From Patescibacteria group bacterium (GTDB lineage Bacteria; Patescibacteriota; Microgenomatia; UBA1406; GWC2-37-13), in NCBI GenBank assembly GCA_023380935.1, contig JAMCST010000016.1:1-64000 (forward strand): a stretch of DNA of 64,000 nt. Direction: 5' to 3'. Both the position numbers and the translations under genes were made by a program. Of the stretch, positions 27,263-38,000 are shown in pieces (within the stretch, counting starts at the first letter, position 1; the number at the start of each line of letters is the position of its first letter). The notes below the pieces were generated by a model. The model was not told the origin of the DNA. It saw only the letters and a list, made by a program, of their open reading frames with translations, and searched no databases.

Positions 27263-28366
27263 TCAAGTTTGAACTTTGGCTTGATAGCGGCCTTCCGGGT
27301 TTTTTTCCACCAGTCCTTTAAGCTCCAAAAGGGACAGTGGACCGGACAAAACCTTAACCTCGATCTTCAACCGGTCGCTGATGGCATCCAGACTCAACGG
27401 CTCCTGTTGCAGCAAGTCGATGATCTGGCTTTCCCGAAAACTTAACTTGGGTAAAGCCTTCACTGACTTGGCCGGCAGATTCAGGTAGGTAAAAATATCG
27501 TCAACGCCGCCGATGTAAGTCGCTCCTTGTTTAATCAATATGCTGGGCGCCTCGGACAACGCTGAAGTCAGGGGCACCGGCGGCACAAAGACTTCTTTAC
27601 CCTGCTCGGCGGCATAGCGGGCGGTAATCAAAGCGCCCGAGTCTTTGGCGCCTTCAATCACCACCACGGCCCGGCTTAGGCCGGAGATGATCCGGTTACG
27701 GGCGACAAACAAACCTTTGGTCACGGTGTGGCCGGGCGGAAACTCGGAGATGACTAGGCCGTGGGAGCAGATCTGGTCGTAGAGACGGCGATTGCTTGGC
27801 GGATAGACAATGTCCACGCCGCAGCCCAACACCGCCACGGTCTTGCCTTTGGCCTGCAACGCACCCTGGTGACTGGCCGTATCGATCCCCAGCGCCAGCC
27901 CGGAAACAATCGTCAAACCTGACTGGGCCAAGGCTAACGCAAACTGCCGGGCAATCTGCAAACCGTAGCTTGAGGCGCGCCGCGTACCGACAATAGCCAA
28001 ACAAACGGATCGATTCAGTTCGTCAATCGACAATCCGCCCCGGTAATAAAGGCAGATCGGCGCATCGCTTAAGTGTTTCAGGGCAACCGGATACCGGGGA
28101 TCAGTGATGATGATATAATCAATAACTTTCTGTTTTAACTCCGTAGCTTTTTTGACTGGATCAAAAGCCGCACGAAAAGTTACTAGCTGGTCGGCCGTCT
28201 TGATGCCGATTACGGCCGCGAGGTCGCCCCGGTTGGCCTGATAGGCGCGCTCGGCCGATTTGAACCGCTGGAGCAGCACCTGTAACCGGATCGGCCCGAT
28301 GCCCAAACAGTGGGAAAAAGCCAGGTGATACAACCGGTCATCAACAGTTCCCATTGCCTTCATCAT
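27263..28366 (-). CDS. dprA: DNA-processing protein DprA
   Basis: AIVGTRRASSYGLQIARQFALALAQSGLTIVSGLALGIDTASHQGALQAKGKTVAVLGCGVDIVYPPSN. Confidence 0.95.
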   Translation of the reverse strand: MMKAMGTVDDRLYHLAFSHCLGIGPIRLQVLLQRFKSAERAYQANRGDLAAVIGIKTADQLVTFRAAFDPVKKATELKQKVIDYIIITDPRYPVALKHLSDAPICLYYRGGLSIDELNRSVCLAIVGTRRASSYGLQIARQFALALAQSGLTIVSGLALGIDTASHQGALQAKGKTVAVLGCGVDIVYPPSNRRLYDQICSHGLVISEFPPGHTVTKGLFVARNRIISGLSRAVVVIEGAKDSGALITARYAAEQGKEVFVPPVPLTSALSEAPSILIKQGATYIGGVDDIFTYLNLPAKSVKALPKLSFRESQIIDLLQQEPLSLDAISDRLKIEVKVLSGPLSLLELKGLVEKNPEGRYQAKVQT

Positions 28367-28438
28367 CAACCGGCCTCCTATAATTGTCAACGGGATATAT
28401 GCCACAATCAGGCGCCGAAATGTATTAAAATTACCACA

Positions 28439-29971
28439 ATGAAAAAACTGGCCCTGATTGTTCTTGACGGCTGGGGCATCGGTGAACCCAAGGAAAACAA
28501 CGCCATCTACATGGCTAAAACGCCGTTCTTTGATTATTTGTGGGACCATTATCCGCATACCAAACTCCAGGCGAGCGGCGAGTTCGTCGGTCTGCCTAAG
28601 GGTCAGATCGGCGGCAGCGAGGTCGGCCACCTGACGATCGGCGCCGGCCAGGTACTGCTGCAGACGCTGCCACGCATTAACCGCAGCCTGGCCGATCCGG
28701 AACACCGTCAAACCGGAATTCTCAACCTGCCCGGCTTCCAACAATTCATCAAACTGGCGCAGCGTCACCCGACCCACCTGATCGGCCTCGTATCAGCCGG
28801 CGGCATCCATAGTCACATTGACCACTTATTCGCCATCTTGAAATTAATGAAACAAATGCAGGCGCGCAGTCCGTACGTCCATTTCATCAGCGACGGCCGG
28901 GATCGGCCGCCGCACTCGGCCATCAACGACGCCATACGCCTACTTCAGTTAATTAATCAACTGAAATACGGGAAAGTCGCCACCTTAAGCGGCCGCTACT
29001 ACGCGATGGACCGCGACAACAACCTTGACCGCACCGACCGGGCGGCCCGCACCATCGCCGCCCCCCAATCAGACCCTGCCCCGGGCCATCATCTGTCTAA
29101 ATTAAGCGATCATGTCCGCTTCGCCTATAATAATGACGTTACTGACGAGTTTATCGAACCGGTGCGGGTCGATCGGGATTTTTCCGGACTCAATCCCGCT
29201 GAACCGCTGTTCTTTTTCAACTTCCGCACTGACCGGATGAAACAGTTGGTCCGGACGATCCACCGACTCGCCCCGACCAATCCAATTTTCACCATGACCC
29301 GTTATGATGCCGGGTTTCCCTATCCGGTAATTTTCGATAAAGTAGAGGCTACCAAAACGCTGGGAAAATTAATCAGCGAACAGGCGGCTCGGCAACTGCG
29401 CACCGCGGAGACCGAAAAAGCTCCCCATGTCACCTATTTTTTCAACGGCGGCACCGAGCTGGTTTATCCTCACGAACACCGCGTCATGACTTCCAGCAAT
29501 AAGGTCAAACACGACGCCATGCCGGAAATGAAGGCAGAAGAGATCACCCGCAACGTGATCAAAACGGTCAAGCAGCTGTCGCCCCAGTTTGTTTTGGCCA
29601 ACTATGCCAACTCGGACATGGTCGGGCACACCGGCAACTTCCCGGCCATTAAACGTGCCGTGGAAAAGGTCGACGCCGAATTAAAAACGCTCTGCCGTTT
29701 CTTGAGTCAAGCAGGCTACGTCTGCGTGATTACCGCCGACCACGGCAATGCCGACGTTGCCTTTGACCTGAAAACCCGCCAGCCGCACACCGCCCACACT
29801 CTTAACCCGGTGCCGTTTGTGATCTACGCCCCCCACCAGAAAGATATTCACAAGTTAAGGCTTAACCACGACCCGAATGCCGGACTAAGCCTGGTGGCCG
29901 GAACCGTGTTACAATTAATGGAGATTCCCAAACCAAAAAAGGGCTTTGTCAGCTTGATTTTAGACAGTTAG
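28439..29971 (+). CDS. gpmI: 2,3-bisphosphoglycerate-independent phosphoglycerate mutase
   Basis: LIVLDGWGIGEPKENNAI, GGSEVGHLTIGAG, FISDGRDRPP, SGRYYAMDRDNN, ITADHGNAD. Confidence 0.96.
   Translation: MKKLALIVLDGWGIGEPKENNAIYMAKTPFFDYLWDHYPHTKLQASGEFVGLPKGQIGGSEVGHLTIGAGQVLLQTLPRINRSLADPEHRQTGILNLPGFQQFIKLAQRHPTHLIGLVSAGGIHSHIDHLFAILKLMKQMQARSPYVHFISDGRDRPPHSAINDAIRLLQLINQLKYGKVATLSGRYYAMDRDNNLDRTDRAARTIAAPQSDPAPGHHLSKLSDHVRFAYNNDVTDEFIEPVRVDRDFSGLNPAEPLFFFNFRTDRMKQLVRTIHRLAPTNPIFTMTRYDAGFPYPVIFDKVEATKTLGKLISEQAARQLRTAETEKAPHVTYFFNGGTELVYPHEHRVMTSSNKVKHDAMPEMKAEEITRNVIKTVKQLSPQFVLANYANSDMVGHTGNFPAIKRAVEKVDAELKTLCRFLSQAGYVCVITADHGNADVAFDLKTRQPHTAHTLNPVPFVIYAPHQKDIHKLRLNHDPNAGLSLVAGTVLQLMEIPKPKKGFVSLILDS
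28944..28965. repeat. Palindromic repeat, family B, copy 2, in gpmI
   Basis: TTCAGTT-AATTAATC-AACTGAA. Confidence 0.75.
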
Positions 29972-29982
29972 GTATAATAATC

Positions 29983-30681
29983 ATGGAAATCATCCCTGCT
30001 CTCCTCGAGCCGACACCAACAGCCCTAGTTCATCAGATTAACCGGCTGGCGCCGTTTTTTTCCCGGTTCCAAATCGATATTGCCGACGGCGTCTATGTGA
30101 CCAATACCACCGTCACCGTGGCCGAGGCGTTGACCGCCATCGCCAACCCACGCCCGGGCGCCGCTTCCCCGGTTAGTTTTGATTTACACCTGATGGTTAA
30201 GGACTACGAAACCCAGTTAAAAACAGTTGAACGGCTTAGCCGCCGGATAAAAATCAATGCGGTGTTGATTCATGCCTCGCTTTCTCCCGATTATCCCCGG
30301 CTTGCCCGGCAATTTAGTTTTCCTATCGGTCTGGTGATCAACCCAAACGCATCAATTAAGCAGCTGGATAAACATTACGCCCTATCTAACCTTCCCGTCA
30401 TCCAGGTCATGTCGATTTTTCCCGGCAGACAGGGACAAACCTTTATTCCGGAAACATTGAATAAAATTGAACAACTGCGCCGGATCGGCTATAGGAATAA
30501 AATTTTCCTCGACGGCGGCATCAACGACCGAACCCTGCCGCTGATCTGTCAGCACCGCGATTGGCCCGATGCCTTGTGTATCGGCAGCTACCTGGCGCGC
30601 AGCAATGACATTGCCGGCACACTTGACCGTCTGAAGACCCAGTTGGGGAGAGCTTCCCCACCTAACCAATTCCTGCCATGA
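29983..30681 (+). CDS. rpe: Ribulose-phosphate 3-epimerase
   Basis: IIPALLEPTP, FQIDIADGVYVTNTTV, FDLHLMVKDYE, VMSIFPGRQGQTFIPETLNKI, FLDGGIND. Confidence 0.9.
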   Translation: MEIIPALLEPTPTALVHQINRLAPFFSRFQIDIADGVYVTNTTVTVAEALTAIANPRPGAASPVSFDLHLMVKDYETQLKTVERLSRRIKINAVLIHASLSPDYPRLARQFSFPIGLVINPNASIKQLDKHYALSNLPVIQVMSIFPGRQGQTFIPETLNKIEQLRRIGYRNKIFLDGGINDRTLPLICQHRDWPDALCIGSYLARSNDIAGTLDRLKTQLGRASPPNQFLP

Positions 30682-31880
30682 TCCTGATTTTATTTTTTCT
30701 CTGGCGCATTTTTGACCTGGCGGCCGCCGGCCTGGCCACCCGGGTAATTCCCTATCTGGGGTTTTTTCCTTATAAAGAGATCTTTGCCGACTACCGTCTG
30801 CCCCACCTGGTTACCGGCTGGGCCAACTTCGACGGCGCCCAGTATCTCTTGATTGTCCGGGAAGGCTATAATCAGTTTACCCAGGCATATTTTCCCCTTT
30901 ACCCCTTACTAGTCAAGGCGGTCTCGTTGGTTGTCTCCAACCAACTGTTAAGCGGCCTGTTCATCTCAAACGCCAGCTTTGTGGTCGGACTGTATTTTTT
31001 CCGTCAATATTTGGTGGGGACGGGCGAGGAGACCTCGCCCCTACAAGCAATTGCGTTTCTCCTGATCTTTCCCACCTCGTTTTTCTTTGGGGCTCTGTAT
31101 ACCGAAGGGTTGTTTTTTTTGCTGCTGGTTTTGGTACTCTACGGACTGCAGAGAAAAAAATACCGGCTGGTGGCGATCGCCGGGTTCTTGGCGGCGTTAA
31201 CCCGGTTGATCGGCGTTTTTCTTATCATTCCGATTGGGCTACGTATGATTCAAAATCAAATGGCAAAAACTCAAGGCAAAAATTACGGGTCAAGGTTAAA
31301 AAACATAAATCCTGTTTCATGCTTCATAAAATCCTTAACTACCAATTTCTATCTGCTAACCCCTCTTCTTGGTCTTCTTGCTTACATGTTCTACCTTTGG
31401 AAAACCACCGCCGACCCGCTGTTTTTTTTCCACTCCCAACCGGTATTCGGCGCCAATCGCTCGACCCACTTGATACTGCTGCCCCAGGTTTACTTTCGCT
31501 ACCTGAAGATTTTTTTGACCGCTGCCTGGAATTTTCAATACTTTGTCTCTGCTATAGAGTTCCTCGTGTTTAATTTTTTCCTTTTTATCCTAATGATTTA
31601 TGGCGTCAAAAGCTGGCAGAGGTTTAAGGGAAAAAATTTCCGACTATGGCTTTTAACAGAAAACGTCGGGTTAATGCTGTTTTCACTCGTTAACCTCCTT
31701 TTGCCCACCCTGACCGGCACTTTTTCTTCGGTGCCGCGCTACGCACTGATGTCTTTGACGGTGTTTATTTACCTGGGGCAAATCAAGACAGAATCGGTTA
31801 AAATAATGGTCGCGATCGCTTTTATAGTGTTACACCTTGTGACGCTGGGTTATTTTATCCAGGGGTATTTTATCGGATGA
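30678..31880 (+). CDS. PIG-V-like (mannosyltransferase-type) membrane protein
   Basis: WANFDGAQYLLIVREGYNQFTQAYFPLYPLLVKAV, multiple TM segments. Confidence 0.75.
   Translation: MILILFFLWRIFDLAAAGLATRVIPYLGFFPYKEIFADYRLPHLVTGWANFDGAQYLLIVREGYNQFTQAYFPLYPLLVKAVSLVVSNQLLSGLFISNASFVVGLYFFRQYLVGTGEETSPLQAIAFLLIFPTSFFFGALYTEGLFFLLLVLVLYGLQRKKYRLVAIAGFLAALTRLIGVFLIIPIGLRMIQNQMAKTQGKNYGSRLKNINPVSCFIKSLTTNFYLLTPLLGLLAYMFYLWKTTADPLFFFHSQPVFGANRSTHLILLPQVYFRYLKIFLTAAWNFQYFVSAIEFLVFNFFLFILMIYGVKSWQRFKGKNFRLWLLTENVGLMLFSLVNLLLPTLTGTFSSVPRYALMSLTVFIYLGQIKTESVKIMVAIAFIVLHLVTLGYFIQGYFIG
31016..31044. repeat. Palindromic element, family D, inside the PIG-V-like gene
   Basis: GGGGAC-GGGCGAGG-AGA-CCTCGCCC-CTAC. 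Confidence 0.75.
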
Positions 31881-31895
31881 ACCCGACTGACCCGT

Positions 31896-33593
31896 ATGAA
31901 CCGCCTACCGTTTTTCCACAAAGCCAAGATCACTGACCTGAATTTCCGCACCGCGGCCATCGCCGACAGCCGGAGGTGGTTGATCGGAATGGCCGTCGTG
32001 GTGGTGGCGATATTTTTAGTGCTATTCCTCCGCCTGTTCCAGCTGACCATTGTCAAACACGCCTACTTCCAGCAGACGGCCGAAGACAACCACAACCGTG
32101 CCCTGATCATCGAGGCGCAACGGGGCAGAATTACTGACCGCAAAGGTTTTGTCATCGCTCAAAACACTCCACCCGACCTGCACGCGCTGGAAGCACGGAT
32201 TCCCTCTTCCCGCACCTACTACGACGGCATGATTATGGGCAACCTGATCGGTTACCGGCAGATCGCCGACGCCGCCGACATGGAAAACAACGACTGCCGT
32301 ATACCGCTGCAGCTGGGTGATAAAATCGGTAAAAAGGGGGTCGAAGCACTCTACGACTGCCGGCTGCGCGGCCGCAACGGCAAAAAACTGGTAGAGGTCA
32401 ATGCCCAGGGGAAGCTTCTGCACAGCATCACGGTGGAGCCGGCCCAGCCCGGCAGCAACATCCAGCTGGCCATCGACCTCGAGCTGGAAAAAGCAGCCTA
32501 TGAACAAATCAAGGACAAGCGCGCCGCGGTTGTCGTGCTTGACCCGCCCACCGGCGCGGTCCTCGCCATGGTCTCGACGCCGTCGTTTGACCCCCAAGAC
32601 TTTGAAAACGGTGCGGCCGAAGCGGTTCAGTCGTACCTGAACGACCCGGCTCAACCGCTGTTCAACCGCGCTACCGCCGGCACCTACCCGCCCGGTTCGA
32701 TCTTCAAACTGATGGTGGCGATCGCCGGGCTGGAAGAGAAAAAGATCGACGCCGCTACCCAGTTCGAAGACAAAGGCATTTTGCAGGCCGGCCCGCTTAA
32801 ATTCGGCAACTGGTACTTTCTCCAGTACGGAAAAACCGAGGGGATGGTTGACCTAGTCAAGGCTATCCAGCGCTCCAACGACATATTTTTTTATCAAGCC
32901 GGCGAAGCGGCCGGGCCGGACGCCATTAAAAAATGGGCGCTGCGCTTCGGGCTGGGAAAAAAGACCGGCATCGGACTGGAAGAGGCCGAAGGTCTGGTGC
33001 CGTCGCCGTTCTGGAAACAGGAAACCCTCAAAGACCGCTGGTATCTGGGCGACAGCTACAACCTGGCGATCGGCCAAGGTTACACCCTGGTTACCCCACT
33101 GCAGATCGCCCTCGCCACCGCCGCCTTTGCCAATAACGGCTACCTGTGCCAACCCCAGTTACTAAAAAACCAACCGTCCCGTTGCGAAAAGCTACCGGTC
33201 AGCGGCACCAATCTCAGTTTAATCCAGGAAGGCATGCGGCGCGCCTGCGCCACCGGCGGGACCGGCTGGCCGTTGTTTGATTACAAAATCAAAAACCTGG
33301 AGTTCAGAAGCAGCCAGACCCGCGGCCTGACCGGAGAAAAACTGGCTTCGGTTGAAGCGGCGTTGGACAAAAATCCCCAGGCCTGGGAAGCACTGCCAGT
33401 GGCCTGTAAAACCGGCACGGCCGAGACCCACGGTCAGGACAGCAATCCGCACGCCTGGTTTACCGCTTATGCGCCGGCCGATAACCCCCAGATTGTGGTA
33501 ACCGTGTTGGTGGAAAATGCCGGCCAGGGTTCGGACGTGGCCGCCCCGATTGCCAAACAAATACTGACCACCTACTTCGAACGCAGTCAATAA
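31896..33593 (+). CDS. mrdA: Penicillin-binding protein 2 (transpeptidase)
   Basis: PPGSIFKLMVAIAGL (SxxK), RSND (SxN), CKTGTAE (KTG). Confidence 0.92.
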   Translation: MNRLPFFHKAKITDLNFRTAAIADSRRWLIGMAVVVVAIFLVLFLRLFQLTIVKHAYFQQTAEDNHNRALIIEAQRGRITDRKGFVIAQNTPPDLHALEARIPSSRTYYDGMIMGNLIGYRQIADAADMENNDCRIPLQLGDKIGKKGVEALYDCRLRGRNGKKLVEVNAQGKLLHSITVEPAQPGSNIQLAIDLELEKAAYEQIKDKRAAVVVLDPPTGAVLAMVSTPSFDPQDFENGAAEAVQSYLNDPAQPLFNRATAGTYPPGSIFKLMVAIAGLEEKKIDAATQFEDKGILQAGPLKFGNWYFLQYGKTEGMVDLVKAIQRSNDIFFYQAGEAAGPDAIKKWALRFGLGKKTGIGLEEAEGLVPSPFWKQETLKDRWYLGDSYNLAIGQGYTLVTPLQIALATAAFANNGYLCQPQLLKNQPSRCEKLPVSGTNLSLIQEGMRRACATGGTGWPLFDYKIKNLEFRSSQTRGLTGEKLASVEAALDKNPQAWEALPVACKTGTAETHGQDSNPHAWFTAYAPADNPQIVVTVLVENAGQGSDVAAPIAKQILTTYFERSQ

Positions 33594-33602
33594 CCGACCA
33601 CC

Positions 33603-34943
33603 TCAAGGCAGCAGATTAACGACAAAACTATTCCAGCCGTAACCGTCGCGCTCCGCATCGGTCTGGCCAAAATTAGTCGGGCCGGTTTTGATAAATTCGT
33701 GAGAGGCACGCCGGCTACGCCGCTCCGAATCCAACCGTTCGACGAACAGTTGCGACGCATCGGCCACGCCGTGCCGGGCAGCCGCATAAAGCGCCAGTAC
33801 GTCGTAAAGAAACCAACTGGCGCCGCGCTGATAGTCGCCGGCCGCGTTAACCGGACCGCCGCTGTACTCGTTGGCCGGGCGAAAACCGCCGTTAGCACCG
33901 CTGATCACCTTAAAACCGAGAAACTTACCGTCCGGATACCAGACGCGCGCCAGCCGTTTCAGAGTCGCACCTACCCGCTGGTCACTCAACAGCGGCGTGT
34001 TAAAGTAATACAAAGACAGCGCCTCGCCCACCAAAGCCGAGACGTCCATATTACTTGAACCTTGGCGCTGAGGTAAAGATAGACCGTCCGCCGGACTGAC
34101 CAGGTTGGCATAAGCCGTTAAACTACTTTGATATAGGTTTTTGTCTAGCGGTATCCCCATCTCCTGCAGACAACGCATTGCCACACATAACAATCCTTGG
34201 TTATAACCAAACACCTCGGGACTGGCAACCGGCGCCCCGGCCGGGCGATAGGTATCGGACCAGCAATGGTAAGTGCCGATTTGACTGGTACCGCCAAACT
34301 CCGGTCCGGACCGGGTCTCTCCCTTGGTAACATAATGCCCGTTATTGATATGCGAAGCAGTAAGCGGCCAGGCTCTTTGCATCGATTCACGGTTCGGTTG
34401 ACCACCCAGTTGTTGCAATAGATAGTTTTGCAAAACGTAGATTAACGTGCTTTCATCGTCGCGATCGCGATTAGGCGGATGCGTACCGTCAATACGCAAG
34501 GCCGTGGCAATCTGGCCATTGGCATTATTGCGCTGGTCAGCGGCAAACTGGCCAACCGCCATTTGCGATAGATTTTTATCGCGCAGCGCCGCCAGCGTCC
34601 ACCAGCTGTCACGACTGAAAAAATACTCGGCGTAGGCCGGGCTAGGGATGATCCACTGCTTGCCGCCTACCACACAGCGGCGAGCAGTACCATTCATGAT
34701 GTTTTTACAATCAGTCAATGTCGACTCGGCATTAGTCTGGCGGGCCACGACACTGATCGCACTAAGAAAATCGCGGTGGGACAACGGTTGCGTCCTAGGT
34801 TCGGGAGTAGGAATCGCGGTGGGGATAGCCGGTAAACGGCGGTAACCGCCGTCACCCGGAAGACTAGCCGCCAGTGCCAAACCGCCTATCGCACCGGTCG
34901 CGAGTTTTAAAAACTGGCGCCGGTTAGGCTCAACTTGTGACAT
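33603..34943 (-). CDS. Predicted exported protein with Tat-like signal, possible (alpha/alpha)6-barrel glycosidase-like
   Basis: MSQVEPNRRQFLKLATGAIGGLALAASLPG twin-arginine signal; FFSRDSWWTLAALRD, SGGPVNAAGDYQRGASWFLYDVLALYAA. Confidence 0.6.
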   Translation of the reverse strand: MSQVEPNRRQFLKLATGAIGGLALAASLPGDGGYRRLPAIPTAIPTPEPRTQPLSHRDFLSAISVVARQTNAESTLTDCKNIMNGTARRCVVGGKQWIIPSPAYAEYFFSRDSWWTLAALRDKNLSQMAVGQFAADQRNNANGQIATALRIDGTHPPNRDRDDESTLIYVLQNYLLQQLGGQPNRESMQRAWPLTASHINNGHYVTKGETRSGPEFGGTSQIGTYHCWSDTYRPAGAPVASPEVFGYNQGLLCVAMRCLQEMGIPLDKNLYQSSLTAYANLVSPADGLSLPQRQGSSNMDVSALVGEALSLYYFNTPLLSDQRVGATLKRLARVWYPDGKFLGFKVISGANGGFRPANEYSGGPVNAAGDYQRGASWFLYDVLALYAAARHGVADASQLFVERLDSERRSRRASHEFIKTGPTNFGQTDAERDGYGWNSFVVNLLP

Positions 34944-35009
34944 AGTTAATAAACTATAGGATACCATCCTTAAGCCGAATCGTCAAATCGGCTGTGGTAG
35001 AATGAGCTT

Positions 35010-38000
35010 ATGACCCAGGAAGTCCCTGCAAACCACGATGCGTTGTCCGGCGTCAAACAGCGCCTGCAGACGCAAATCCACGAAGCCCTGTCTCCCCAGG
35101 CCAAACGCCGCCAGTTGATCGTCAGTCAAATGGACAAACTGAAACAAACGCTTGACCGTGACCCGCACGGTGACAAAGCTGGCCAGGCGTTATCGGAATC
35201 ACTCCAGCGTTACCGCGATCCGGGCGCCGAAACCAAACCGAACCGGGAACAGCTGGAAAACGAGGCGGTCGCCTATCTGGCCTTACGCCTGGAGCAGGAC
35301 GGCATTACCGTCACCCGGCCCGACGGCACCAAGGCAGTGGAAAAGATCACCCTGCGCCCGGAACAGATCGAAGCGGTCTGCATTTTGCTGGAAAAAAACC
35401 ACCTCCAGGCGGCCACGGGCTTTGGCAAGTCAAAGTACGTCTTACCCATCACCGCCACGGTGGCTGCCCTTACCCACCTGGACCCGATCTTTGTGGCGGC
35501 GGTGTCGCCGGAGCTGCGCTCCGAACTGGAAAACTATACCGGCGGCATGGCCGATCTGCTGCCCGAGGCGATGCGGCCGCTTACCTACCAACACCATAAA
35601 GACGAGGCGTTCGCCCAGAGCCAACACGCCCTCGCCACACAAGCCAACCAACAGGTTAAGGCCGTGGTTAACGAAACCGCCGGTAAACCAGAGCCAGATA
35701 TCAGCACTGAACGAAACAATTACTTTGATCAGTTGCTCCAGCGATCCCCCGTTTATTTCACCAATACCAAAACCGACAAGCCCGTGGCTTATACGGAGGT
35801 TAAAGACCAGACGCAGCCGACCATCTTTTTCTTCGACGAGGACCAATTGGTGTTTCATACGATGCGCGAACCCGGCCTGCGGATCGGCCACATCTATCTT
35901 GATGAGATTCATGTGCCGTATTCGCGCGGCGGCGGCTACTTTATTAATCAGGAAAACGAGGCGGCCACGCCGGAGGCCAACACCCAGTATCTGTTCAAGC
36001 GCATCACCATCGGACTGATGAAGGAAATCGTCAGCCGGGAAAACCTGTTCCGCCAGCAAGAGGGACTGTATATTTTTGCCGACGGTCAGGCGGAAAACCG
36101 GCTGTATCGCCTGGTGCAGGCGGCCGGCCAACTGGCCGATGGTCAAGGCGCGGTTGCTCCCGACCGGGAACTGGCTAGCACTTATCTGAAACAGGCGCTC
36201 CAACCGATCAGCACCGCTACCGGCTTGAGCCTTGATCAGCTGCAACAATGGTATCTGCCGCTTCTCACCAGTCAAGTCGCCCGCCAGCGCGAAATTTTTC
36301 AAGTGCCACAAACTTTACAAGAGCAACAAGCTGCTCAAACCGAACCGGGCCACCTGGACAGCCATGGGATTTTTGATGAACTGGCGTTAAGCCTGCAGCG
36401 GTCTTTGACCATGGCCAAAGGCGTCCACTACATGAAAGACCAAGACGGCCACATCAACCCACGCGACTATTTTATGGGACTGGAGATGCCGGAACGCAAG
36501 TACAATACAGACATTATGCTTGGGATTCAGGCGTGGAATAACCAATACGAATTCCTCGACGCGGCCAAAAGTATTGACTCCTTTACCCTATTTACCGGCT
36601 GGGCGGCCAACCGGGTGCGGGGCAAAATCAGCGGCTTGTCAGGCAATCTTTATACCCCGACCCTGTCGCATGTCAATCACCTGAAAAAAACCGTACTCGC
36701 CCGTTTTCTTGAGGAGCACTCCGGCCGGGCCTGCCGGGCAGTGGGCGCCGAGAAAAAAGTCCCGCCGCCAACACCCAGTATCTTTACCGATCTCCAGGAA
36801 ATGAACCAACAGCTGGTTAACGCCATCCGATATGATACCCAGCACCATCAGGCGATTGTTTTTTGTTTCAATGAAAGTGAAGCCGCGGAGCTGGCTGAAC
36901 GGTTTAAGGCTCAGTTCGGCGCCGAAGCCGTGCTGCTGGCCGACGCCGCCAAGACCGAGACCGAGGCAAAAATACTGTACGACCGGTTTGCCAACCGCAG
37001 CCAACGGCCGACCATCTTGATTTCCACCGGCCGGGTCGGCGTGGGAGTAGACATTAAAACCAGCGCCGGCCAGTTTACCGATCACAAGAGCTATATCTAC
37101 GGCCTGCCGTTTTCCGTCAACCAGGTCTATCAGGCAATGGGCCGGCGCCGGCTCGCCAGCCAACACCCGGACAAGGACTTTACCTGGCTGATCAACCTGG
37201 ACCAACTCGACCGGTTTCCTGCCTATCAGGAACTCAACGAAGCGGCCCAAGCCAAACTCAAAGACAAACTGCGTAAAAATCCGCTCGCCGCCTTGGACCG
37301 CCTGGCCTACCTGTCGGAGAACCTGGCGATCGGCGCCTATGATTTTTCCACTCAATACGATAAGATTTTTCAGGAACGCATCAAAGACGTCCAGCAGAAG
37401 ATGACCGACATGAGCCGGCGCCGGTTTACCGACCTGGAAAAGCGCCTGAAAGAGCTGGGCAACGACAACGTTGACCTAACACTACTTAACCAGTTTTGTT
37501 CCGACATCTACGGCATGACCCTGCCGGACTATTTTAGCGATAAGGTCGGGGTACCAAGCTCAATCTACCATGACATCATCAACCAATTGCACCTGCAGGT
37601 CTTTCCGGCCTACAGCCTGAACGCCCGCGTCAGCGACGTTTTTAACGAATGGCTGGCCGACGACGCCAAATTTAACGACTGGATTGACACTAAACTGTCT
37701 CCTTTTGCCTATTTTGCCAACGAAATCCTGTTAAAAAAACTAAAAGACCTCCGATTTTATCCCCAACTGCGCCAGGCGGAAAAGGTAAGCTTCAAAATGC
37801 TCCACAGCGAGCCGGCTGACCGGCTTGGACTATTTAGCTCATTGGACCGGCACGGGGACTATGTCCGTTTTGATATCAAGGCCAACCACATCGACCCCAA
37901 GCTGAACTTTATCGGTCACCGTCACCCACAGGACACCCAAACCCAGGTCGTGTGCGACTATAAACAGGGCGACATGATCCAACTTTATCCCGAAGACGAC

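Noticed and set aside
35442-36311. 289-aa minus-strand ORF inside the SecA-like gene, and similar ones at 36639-37355 and 50214-50840
   Set aside because: Shadow ORFs on the opposite strand of long GC-richer genes; composition explains them.
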